NCBI RefSeq assembly: GCF_019649055.1
Contig: NW_026570280.1
Coordinates: 558,001-622,000 of the forward strand
Direction: 5' to 3'
Source of the DNA: Paramacrobiotus metropolitanus
Lineage: Eukaryota; Tardigrada; Eutardigrada; Parachela; Macrobiotidae
DNA length: 64,000 bases
Both the position numbers and the translations under genes were made by a program. Shown piece after piece: positions 54,229 to 64,000 of this stretch; positions within the stretch are counted from its first letter, which is position 1, and the number at the start of each line of letters is the position of its first letter. The notes below the pieces were generated by a model. It was not told where the DNA came from, ran no database searches, and worked only from the letters and a program-made list of their open reading frames with translations.

Positions 54229-57200
54229 ATTGGATGGTGAGCCTGAATCAACAAGTTGTTAAAGAGAGACGATCTGAACTGACTGCAATCGCAGTTGATG
54301 CAACCGGCAGGTTGTACCACTATGACGATCAAGCACTGAGTGAGGATCCTTCTCTGGAAACCGGATATTTACCGCACGAGAAGTTCTGGCCAAACAATGG
54401 CATGAACATCCCTTATTTAATTAGCGATAGCTTTGGTAAGTCAAAGCATGATGCCGTATGTATGTGTTGGGCAACTGCATTACCAACATTCCTCTGCTAT
54501 AGCTATTCGGTAAGGTTGCACCACAGATTTCGGTTTACCAAAAAAGTTATCCAAGCTAGAGTCCTGCATGAGCAGCAAAAGTGCTGCTCAACTCGCTCGT
54601 TTCTGCTTTTTTAAACTTCCTGCTCGCTCAGCTCGCTCGCGCCCAAACCGCCGCTCGCTCAACTCGCTCGTTTTCCAATTTTTCTTTGCTTCCGCTCGCT
54701 CGACTCGCTCGTAACTTTATTTTGGCAAATCGGCTCGCTCGTGAGATCGGCAAAAATATACGTATCAATTTTTTTGCACGAATTAATTATACCAAACTTT
54801 TCATCAACACAAAAACTCAGTAAGTGTAATTGGATGTTCAGAGGCAATCACTTATATCTCCATACATCTGGTAGTCCTTTTCATTACAGTCCGTTTCCGT
54901 TTCCGTAGTCCGTTTCATTACAGTTTTCCATTTTTTCGCTAATAGATTTCTCTAATTTTCGACTGGATGTAGTTTTCTTAATTTAGCCTGAAATAAATTC
55001 ATATAATAGAATGCCCGAAAATTAAAATGCACCTTTCTTAGAAAGCATTCAACTGATTCATAAACCCGTCAAATAGTGTTTTTGTTGGCTATGAGCACAA
55101 AATATCAAAAGTTAGTCCTGAGTCCCAAGTGGTCTAGGAAAGTTAGTACTTACATCACTTCGCGCGAAGCGCGAAGGTGACGGTGGTTCAAGATCGTTTT
55201 CAGGTTGGTCAATGTAATTTTGTTGTTTTGATTTTGTGCTAGCGGCTCGGCTCGTGCAGGGCTCTAATCCAAGCTGCCCGGTGTGCGATGCCCGGCAGGC
55301 ATAGGCAGAACCTGAAATGACAGTGTTCGATTTGGTTGGGTTACTTCATCATCGCCATCCTGTTGCATTTGCCGTTTGTTTGCATTTTTCAGCTTCACAT
55401 TTGCATGTAACGTCGTGAAAACCGTGCTACGCTCTACTGTACCATTGCATCGGTACAATCTACAGCACCGTTTCGAAAACCCTTTGTCTTTCAAAAACTG
55501 AATTCCAGTCAATACCATTTCGTTTCCACTTTTTTTATACTTTTCTAATTTCTTGCTCCCAATTTCCATGTCTTACTATGATTGTGTTTGTAGTACGTTG
55601 TTGTTATTTTGATACATTTTATACTAAATTCTTATTGCAGATTCGTTTGCTACCAGTAAGAACAAGGAAACAGAAAATTTCCATAATTAAATTTTCCACT
55701 AATACGAAAATATGTACAATGGACATTCAGAATAATTATATGTGAAATCTGAAAAGAAGGCTTTTCTCTACAGATATAAGCGATTTGAAGCGGCAGTGTT
55801 CTTCTATTTATAGACTGAAAAGGCTTTCCGTAACGCTGTTTTTGAATGGATCATTAAAAAGTACGATTTCATTACCGCATAAGCAAGGTGAAATAGGACG
55901 GATCTGCAATCTCGTCGAGTGGCCATAGCTACCAGCCAATACTTAGTCTTTATCTGCTTGATCGATATATATGTTTTGATGTTTAAGATAATGCCGACTC
56001 TGCCGAAATTCAAGAGGCGCTGATTTCTGTTTCCGACCAAACTTTGCGTTGTATAACCTTCAAGCCGAGGTTGAATGAAAGTGACTACATTATGTTTTTG
56101 CCAGGAAACCGGTGAGTTAACACTTACTGCTGTGATGCTGTTGTCTTGGACGCGCTCGTGCAAAGTGCTTGACATAAATAGGATATACATTTCTGCAGCG
56201 TGGTTCGCCAAGCTATTCTTTCAATGATCAAAAGCGGCGGACTGGGTATCGCTGCAAGCGAAGCCCAGTTCACACACGTTTACTGGCCGAAGATACGGTA
56301 GATCGCACGTTATTCTGTTCCAGATGCCAATCACACATCGGTAAGCAGGGCGGTCAGCAAAACATCTCTTTGACGCCGGCGTGTGTTTTCCGCGGTGCCA
56401 TACAGCATTTACCTCTCCATGCACTGGGACTATTTCACGAGCATCATCGAGCCGATCGTGACGACCACTTGTACATTTTCCTGAACAGGACGGAACTTCC
56501 AAAGGACAGCGCCGTGTTTCGCAGACTTCCAAACATGTCAAATTACGGAACAGCCTACGATTTGGAGTCGATCATGCATGTCGGAGCATTTGACTTTTCA
56601 AGCCCTGAACAGCCGGATCTTCCGGTATTCCTTCCCAAATTAACTCGAAGCGAAAAACGTATTCACATGGGGCAAAGACGCACTTTGAGTGCGAAGGATA
56701 TTGTCAAGCTCCACACTGCCTACAACTGCACGATGCTGAGAACTACTCATACGCATACTACGGAGCCACTTCCTCATGTGCGCAAAGTTCCGAACTCCCT
56801 GGACATGTGCACGACTTTATCGAAATTAAAATGCACTCGTCAAACGCTACTGGAATGTACCCAGATGAAGGCATTCGAACTTGTATGTGACAGAAGCACT
56901 ACTCCGGAGGACTGGATAACCGCCGCCTTGACCGTAGCTAAATTTCCCCTAAGCGTCATCCAGTTGATTCTGGCAGATAGTCTTCAGAGGGACAAAGCGC
57001 CCAACGCATTTCGACCTGTTCGGCGGCTAGTAGTTGATGTGTCGATCTTTATGTGCAGGGACTGCCGTTGTACAAATGTGCTTCCTGTTCTCGGCTTTGT
57101 GAATCTAATCAGTTTAAAAATCGCTTTCGGCAACGGTTTGATCTTGAAAAAAGCAGACTTTCACACGCTAAGTAATCTACAGAGTCTGATCTTCTTTATT

Positions 57201-57587
57201 ACAACGATACACAGTCTCGATGTGGGAACGTTGAGCAATCTGCCCCGTCTGCGATTGCTGAGCATGGAGATCGGTGTCCTCCGCAATGATTCATCTGAGA
57301 TCAATACACTAATGAGCACCAGCCATCGCCTGCAATACCTTTACCAGTTACACTGCGGCTGTGAATTTGATGATTTTCGCCTGTGGCGAAACAACAACCA
57401 GGCGCTTCACTGGAGCTTGGAGGATGGCGAAATTGTTGCACTGGGTGGCTTCTTGAATTTTGGTCAGTTCGAGAAAGGCGACCTGTTCTATCCGGTAGAC
57501 TGCTCGGCACCCCTTACACTGGATGTGGACAAATTTATCAAGTTTAATCAACAAGCGTACTCCGTTAACGAACCTTCTTGTAAGTGA
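54229..57587 (+). CDS. Second astacin-LRR unit B, catalytically dead
   Basis: Exons: 54229-54435 ('WPNNGMNIPYLISDSF'), 55988-56111, 56324-57587. The exon phases match unit A exactly. A 62-bp intron (54167-54228) joins unit A to unit B in phase, so both may be one long protein. The zinc motif reads 'HLPLHALGLFHEHHRADR', with the catalytic Glu replaced by Leu, and the Met-turn is 'IMHVG' with the Tyr lost. The LRR region with 'HCGCEFDDFRLW' cap is kept. The 3' end is either the TGA at 57585 or a GTAAGT donor at the same place. A pseudo-peptidase is likely. Confidence 0.75.
54584..54742. repeat. Array of GCTCGCTCRRCTCGCTCG units
   Basis: Four 17-18-bp units (54584, 54623, 54654, 54694) and a half unit (54733), 30-40 bp apart, inside the first intron of unit B. 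Confidence 0.7.
55155..55180. repeat. GC-rich hairpin
   Basis: TCACTTCGCGC-GAA-GCGCGAAGGTGA, one bulged base. It resembles Helitron 3' hairpins but has no CTRR nearby. Confidence 0.6.
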
Positions 57588-57810
57588 TAGCTGTAGTTGT
57601 CATGTGCTGTTTTGCACCTGTCTAGGAAAAGGCAAGAACTGGTTAAAATAATAAGAAGATATTAAGAAGAGCGCATCTAGCATGAAGAGTGAAGATAGCT
57701 TCGGTCATTTCTAACCACACGCGCGAGGTGGTTGCGAGTCCTGGCGGCATTTTCAACTTGTTTTGCCAGCTACCTGTACTCGAGAGATACAGTTGCCGTC
57801 CCGATTGATG

Positions 57811-58470
57811 CCCTTCGAGTTGCGTCGGCCTTCTTTGCCTTAGCCCGCCCTTTGCCATTACAGTTTGCCCTTTTCAATCCTACCTTTGCTTTTGCCGGCG
57901 TGATTACCTTCACCGTCGCGGTTGACCTTTGGAAAACACTGTTATCGTTTCGAAATGCGGCTTTCTTATTGTATGATATGCAGTTTAATTGCATAGACTT
58001 ATGCAGTTGCATAGCTAACTTCAGTATGTCAAACTAACTTCAGTACAGGTAAAACGAGTGATACATTACCGCGTTTTAATGATGTTTTTGCTATGATTGA
58101 GTGCCATACTACTCTCTGTAATGTTGCAACATGTGGAAGTCACAACGGTTTTTTGTGCGAATCGGAATATTAAAATTTTGCTAATTTCGTGCTGTGTACA
58201 GTAATTGCCAATACGTACTTCTGTATAAGTTTAATTTTAATGGATCATTGATCATCAATCACCACTAATAAAGCCGAATTTTCAAACGATAAAGTGACGA
58301 CGCCAATATTTTAGAGGGACAGGTTTTTGAAACTGTATTTTTCAAACGTCACCCGGGACGATGATGGTTATCCAGCCGGCAAAGGCAAAAGTAAAGTTTA
58401 AAAGGGCAAACTGTAAACGCAAAGGCAATGGGCGGGCAGCTGCAAAGTAGGCCAACCCCATCGAACTACT
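57811..58470. repeat. Inverted-repeat element, ~660 bp
   Basis: Arms of ~110 bp (57811-57920 and 58351-58470) share ACAGTTTGCCCTTTT and TTTGCCGGC in opposite orientation, roughly 75-80% alike by eye. No gene inside. A MITE-like element; target duplication not found. Confidence 0.55.
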
Positions 58471-60352
58471 CAAGGGTTTGCACCACGCAAATTTTGCTTG
58501 CCAGCCCCCTGCGATGTGGCTATTGGTCGATATGCAAGTATTTTCGACCAAAATACCCTCGAAACTTCCGGCGATCGATGTAGTCTTTATTCCGACCAAA
58601 CCGTCCGGCAGGCAAGAAAACGTCCGCCGCCAATTTTGTTAATTTCGTGCATGTGCCGCTCTGTTTTTGCTGAATTCCTGTGCGGTCTACGACTGACGGA
58701 AATGTTTCCTAGCCGGGCACTATAATCTGCACACGATTTGCGCCTTTGAATCGGAGCACTACGTATTTAAGCTCTGACACTTTGCCCGAATTACGATTGA
58801 TTTCCGGAAACCTTGGTTGCACCATGATTTATGTCAGAACGCAATACAGCAACAAGCAAAACAATACAATACAATGCGCAGACCAAAGTGTCCGGAAATA
58901 AATTTTCCAGAAGCGGTGTGCGCCAAAAAAACTGGTTAAGCTAAATTTACGGCGAAAGTTTTTCTTACCATAGGACGGTTCGTCTCTGTAACATCCAAAT
59001 CTTCCGCCGGACTTCTTCGTCGTTACACTCGAGTACATTGCAAAGTTGAATGTTTTCCTACTGAGTTCGTGCAGAACGGTTCTACATGCGAGTTGTTCGT
59101 AATCAGAAAATGTATAATCGAACTCAAAATTATTTTTTTAAATTTAGAACATCAGAGAATGCGTAATGCGTATGCTAAGAAATTGTTGAATACAGTGCTT
59201 AACAGCGCTGACTTCGGTTAGGTGATGGATGGACCGCACCAAATACGCAGTCCTGTTTCACTTACATGTCTCCTTGCAAGAGCTGTAGTGGATCCGCAAC
59301 TTAAACGAGGTACGTTATGACACAATATTTAATGATTCTGGTGTAATACGTAGCGCTGCAAATGCCGTGCTCTTTCTGTACTGCGGTGTTTTTGCAGCGC
59401 TGTTATGGCAGCTGCGCGCAAGTTGCCGCTTGAAAAGTTCAGCGGGTTTTTGAGCCCTGCTACGCCACACGCGGGCAGTAACAAAATTTCCTTTACTTTG
59501 AATGTTGAGCCTACCATTTTTACTTCATTCTTGTATGGAAGTCCTTGGTCTATAGCAACTTTGCAAAGTATGTTTCTATGCAAGAAGACAGAAAGCAGGG
59601 GATGAGAGACAAAGTTTTACTTTGACCTTTTTCGAAAACATCAGGTTACTTATCCAGAATTTACGGTCTTGGTCAATAACACTTAAAAAATCGTAGGCAA
59701 AGCAAAGAAAGAAAATGACAGCGAAGGGTTCTAATGGACCCTTCTCATCGTCCGTTTAATCTAATGGCATCGTCTCTACGACTGTTTGTTTTCTAGGCAT
59801 GTACATTCTTTGGAATGTACCCATTACCATACAAGTCTATGGGAGACAGAATTACATAGTTTCCCGGTAATCTCTAGCACTGATTGCTGGTTAACTTCGT
59901 TAACCAGTAAAGGGTACCTCTTGGGTTTGTGAATATTTTACTAAAAGGTCAACTCAGAAATAGTTTGTTGAAACTGCTAGGGAGCCTACAATAAGCATCT
60001 CTAAAATGACCACTACCCCTTCCCTTAAACACGGCTGGGCTTGCTAATGACAATTCAAAAGATCACAGTTTAAGTATATTTGAATCCGCAACAAAAAGTT
60101 ACACCAGAAATATGTAAAGAAGAAAGCTAAACGGCGCACAGAATTATTTTTAAATTTATTTTGTACAGCTGCCCGCATGTGGCGGAGCAGGCTGTATTTT
60201 GGCCGGGGAAACAGCGTAAATTTTAACTCAGTGCACCAACAAAAATCAAAATAAATCCTACAAAATTCACTCACCAAAATAGAATGTTGCGTACGCGCCG
60301 CTAAATCCGGTTAAAATTATGCTGCAATGACCACTAGCAGCAGAAAGCGGGA
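58471..60352. other. Intergenic
   Basis: No gene seen. Short perfect hairpins occur at about 59725-59910 (GAAGGGT/ACCCTTC, TGTACATTC/GAATGTAC, CTGGTTAAC/GTTAACCAG). Confidence 0.4.
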
Positions 60353-60933
60353 TTGGGAAAACGGGAATGATTTGAAAACTATGGCCAGATAAATATTTTC
60401 ACAACTTTGACTGAATGGAGAGAGATTTAGCTACACAATGGTGTGACGCGATCCTGTCTGCCCTCTGTCTAAACCGAACTATTTACCAAACAAAGAAAAG
60501 CCTTGAACCAAAAGTTTAATGAGAAAGTTTTTGATGAATTGTGCAATGTTGTGTGTATTTTCCTCGGGAAAGCTTGTATACCGAAACTTTTAATATAAAA
60601 ATTTAAAATGCTTCAACCTACAACGCAAAAAAGAACACTTTTCGAAAACTTTTTTCCGCAGTTATATGGAGCACAATCTCTTAGGCAACATTCAAGTTTC
60701 GGTTCATATGATTTCTAGAAGAAAATACGCACAACAATAAAACACAGAAACCTTCTCATTCAACTTTTGGTTTCAAAGCTTTTTCTTTATTTGATGAGTA
60801 ACTTGGTCTAGACACAGGCCAGGGAGGATCGTGTCATACCATTGTGTAGTAAATCCTCTCTGCGTTCAGTCAAAGTAAAGTTGTGAAAAAATATATCTGG
60901 GCATCTTTCCTAAATAATTTCCGTTTTCCCAAA
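60353..60933. repeat. Foldback element, ~580 bp
   Basis: Arms of ~245-270 bp in inverted orientation (60353-60600 and 60660-60933). They share CACAACTTTGACTGAA-like, CTACACAATGGT and AACCAAAAGTT blocks, interrupted by small indels. No coding. Confidence 0.7.
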
Positions 60934-61111
60934 CCTGTTCTCTCCTGCTATTGATCCCGTTAACGGTGGAAAAGCTTCATGTCGAGGGGCTGCTAGCCAA
61001 CCGCGTTTTCGCTCCTGCACTACATATAACGTTAATCACCCAGTCGCTGATGTCAGTAAGGTTTCCGGATTTTAACACTCCATGCGTAACACTATTTTTT
61101 CATCGCAGATA

Positions 61112-61571
61112 CCGTAATTATCGAATTTGCACCCCTGGGGTGCAAATAGTTCAAACGTCCTAGAGAAGGGGAATTTCGGGGAGGGGACGCTATTTCGGGG
61201 GGTGGTACTATTTTTCAAACAGCTTTTTTCGGAGGGGGCCGTTAGTTTTCAAACAACTGCGCAGCCAGTTCTACTGATACTGAACGCAGTAGCTACCGGT
61301 ATTTATAATTTCACAACCTTACGAGCAGCAATCCGAAGCCTCGCATCACATTATTTTTGTGACGTTTGTCTGTATATTCATGAAATCATAACAATTATTA
61401 TGATGAAGCAATCTGCGGTATATCTATCATTTTGTGGTGCTTAACATTTAATAACGCCCCCTGGGCGGTAAATTCGGGCGGAGGCGCTATTTTTCAAACG
61501 GGTTGTGGGAGGGGGGCTTATTACGGAGGGGGGCCTTATTACGGGGGGAGGTGCAAATTCGATAATTACGG
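61112..61571. mobile_element. MITE with 23-bp inverted ends and TA duplication
   Basis: Left CCGTAATTATCGAATTTGCA, right its reverse complement, each flanked by TA (TA[CCG...CGG]TA), as in Tc1/mariner-type insertions. The interior contains G-rich degenerate repeats (ACGGGGGGAGG, TTTCGGGGGGTGG). Confidence 0.7.
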
Positions 61572-64000
61572 TATTTTAATCGGGGAACTGAATCAACTCG
61601 GGCCCGAATTGGACGGGCCGCTAAAATCGTATTCTGATTCACGACACGCGAATGAATCAATGGAAGCAATACCGAAAATTTTGCTATCGCTATCGCTGTA
61701 CCTGCTTCGGAAGCGACAAATACTTTGTTTATTCCTTAATTAGCTCGCTACTTTTTTTGATAGTTGCAATGTTTTCACGGCGCCTTGTAGTGACCAATAG
61801 AACCGAAATTTTAAAAACTCCAAATAATCGTAATTTTTATAAGTGGAAGACCGGTTCTTCTGCAATGCACCCATGCAGTCCAGTTCCTGTTGATAATTCC
61901 TTTTTGGTGGAATTTATTGATGCTTATGATTTGAAATTATTGTGCAGAGCTTCTCGACCGGAGCACAGCGAAGGTCCTTTAATTCAGCAAAACCGAAAAA
62001 GTGTCTGTCTATCACGCTGTCTGTTTGTCCCGGAAGTGCCCCGATGACATCTTTAGCAACTGTCCCTGATAACGTCACCCAGTCCTTAAAATTTACTGGG
62101 TAAATGAAGTGGTCATACTGCCATACTTGTGCACTGCACAATCCCTCGAACGAAAGTAAAATGGAAAATCATTAAATTTTTCTGTACCGTAGAGATTCTG
62201 TGAGACTGTGGCTCGGTCTAATCTGGAAGTAGAAAAATACTTTCTCACTGCATTCCTTCCTTATTACGTCTTCCTTAATACTTATGCCTCTAATACAGTG
62301 TATTTTTTAGATATACATAGACTGTAATGACACAGGTTTAAGGAACGCTCCAGGGACCGGGCAGCGCACACGAGTCGTCGGCCCGTTTTAAGATCAAAGA
62401 GACCGACGGTCCGTGTGCGCTGGCCACGCCTCTCTTACGTTTTAACCTTGAGGCAAATACAGTGCTGTTATCCAGGAAATTGCACCGAGTCGGGCTGGGT
62501 AGCACAGCATAGCCAATCAGCATATTATACAGTGAACTGTGTGAGATTGAACAACTGCGAAAATTGCACAACTGCAATACTGAACGCCCGTATTGGAAGC
62601 GGCGCGTCTCGTATACTGCGAAAGCAACGCGTCTATTGTACATTTTCTTACACTGAACACTATTGAAGGAACCGTAGGCGTTCAAATTACACAGGATTTA
62701 CTGTATAAATATTCTAATTATACTGTTGGATTAGTATTCTTTTTATGCGTGCCTGCGTAAAATCGAAGCTCAGCACAAAGGCTTACACCTAACAGATCTA
62801 TGATATTTTCCAACTATCTTTTCCAAATATTCTGAAGTCCATGGAAAGATGAGAGCCATCTTTAGATTTTTCTCAACTGTTGTCGAAGGTTTTTGGTCGG
62901 AGCCTCGAAGTGAAATACATTGACAGATACATGTCCGACAACGGCGACCTAGTGCAGGAGTAATTTAAAAGGCAACCGGTATGGGGGATATTACTGTTTT
63001 CAGGAGAGGGCCTGACCGTGTCACGGGACGAATACCGGGGGCTACTAATAACTGACGGACTGAACGAACAGGAGAGTTCTGCAACTGTTTATTCAAGTTC
63101 ACGGCTCTATCACCAAAAGGTGTTCCTAAAGGGAATACCAAAATTAATTATAACCAAAAATATAAAACAAGAATCAAAAAGAACAACAACACTGTCCAGC
63201 TCGACCGTGATAGTCGGCTTTGATAGCAGCCAGCCCTGAGGGTTATACAATATACACAGACCCGCCTCCTACCGCACGCATACCCAATCGAGACACTAGC
63301 GAAGTGTACTAGTGCCGCTATAATATTATTGGGAAGTGTGAGCCTGAGATAAGAGAAAGCTTAACATATGTATGGTAATGTGAGCATATCTGTACGTAGT
63401 GGTGTAGGAAGTTTAGGTGATAATTTACCAGTTGCTGGGTTGTAAGCATGGGGCTTGCAAGCATGTAATTAGGTAAGTGTGTGTAACTTAATGTATGTAC
63501 TTTAACGCATATACGGTAAATGTTAAGATACGTGTATACACGACGCGCGCGCGGTTACGATTTCCAGTTAATCATTAGAGTAGCGCATGAATGAAGGGAG
63601 ACTACGGATATACTTTGCTGTTAAGGATATAAGTTAATCCACCATAATTATCTGCCAGTTATTTCGTCAGCCAGCCCAGAAACGCTGCGCTTATTGTCAT
63701 AAAGAAATGTAAATGACAATGTCATATTATTTTTCTGTTGTGATTAGAATGATGGCGTCCTGGGAAAATACCTGGCGAAATAGCGCTAAACCTACCCTTG
63801 GAGTCGTAAACTGGCAGTTGTCGTAAATAATATGCACTTACTATCTGCCTGCAGTTAAACAATTAGTTACCGAACAGAAAATTAACAATAAGCAAAACTG
63901 GACAACAGGTTAGTACCGTCGCACAGGTAATTTCGTTATTTTAAATAATTCAGTGACTGAAAACAAATAATTTTCGTTTTTTGTGCTTTGAATTTATCTG
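61572..64000. other. Intergenic, no supported gene
   Basis: Short open frames only. No domain, tRNA or repeat family recognised. Confidence 0.4.

Noticed and set aside
55155-55180. Second Helitron 3' end
   Set aside because: The hairpin is right but no CTRR and no helitron coding sequence follow or precede it.
57732-58599. Similar peptides in opposite frames as a duplicated gene
   Set aside because: They are the two arms of an inverted repeat read in equivalent frames, without start or splice support.
1-64000. CRISPR array or bacterial operon
   Set aside because: No regular spacer-repeat array; spliced genes and animal gene families show eukaryotic DNA.

Overview
The window reads as invertebrate animal nuclear DNA. 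It has short spliceosomal introns (54-77 bp is common), a secreted astacin-type metallopeptidase gene, and several transposon families (Polinton/Maverick, Helitron, a Mutator-like MITE, foldback elements). Nothing fixes the species. An ecdysozoan, perhaps a tardigrade, is a guess from intron size and the astacin-plus-leucine-rich-repeat architecture.

Layout. 1-14.3 kb is most of one Polinton/Maverick (adintovirus-like) element, here called P1, whose left end lies outside the window. It carries the Polinton core: protein-primed DNA polymerase B, adenain-type protease, double-jelly-roll major capsid protein, small pVI/pX-like protein, minor capsid (penton) protein, chromodomain integrase and packaging ATPase. 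It also has an unusual accessory set: a TATA-binding-protein (TBP) fusion, a tandem PC4-like protein, an IAP with two BIR domains and a RING, a second BIR protein, two ANP32-like leucine-rich proteins, a zinc-finger protein and tiny membrane proteins. About 14.5-19.48 kb is a Helitron (HUH Rep plus Pif1 helicase) with a recognisable hairpin/CTAG 3' end. 19.5-21.4 kb holds foldback repeats. 21377-35736 is a second, divergent Polinton (P2) bounded by 129-bp inverted repeats. P2 has the same core, a second TBP fusion, and a stand-alone relative of the TBP partner domain.

35.7-43.3 kb has no recognisable gene but contains a 1.2-kb Mutator-like non-autonomous element with a 9-bp target duplication. 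43.3-44.6 kb has a DnaJ/glycine-zipper gene and a small KIX-like gene. 46.6-47.0 kb has a probable LINE tail. 49.6-57.6 kb is a multi-exon astacin-LRR gene with a tandem second astacin-LRR unit whose catalytic residues are lost. 57.6-64 kb is intergenic with three inverted-repeat elements.

How the genes may work together (inference). Both Polintons keep the virion and integration genes on one strand and surround them with nuclear-acting genes. TBP and PC4 homologues could direct transcription of element genes. ANP32-like proteins could act on chromatin or nuclear host factors. IAP/BIR proteins could block apoptosis. A repeated GTACATGG-type motif in three P1 intergenic regions is a candidate shared promoter element. 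This TBP + PC4 + ANP32 + IAP set is the most unusual thing in the window.

Many ORFs in both Polintons and in the Helitron are broken by single-base shifts, mostly in homopolymers. This may be decay or uncorrected read error. Coordinates given for broken genes span the whole recognisable gene.
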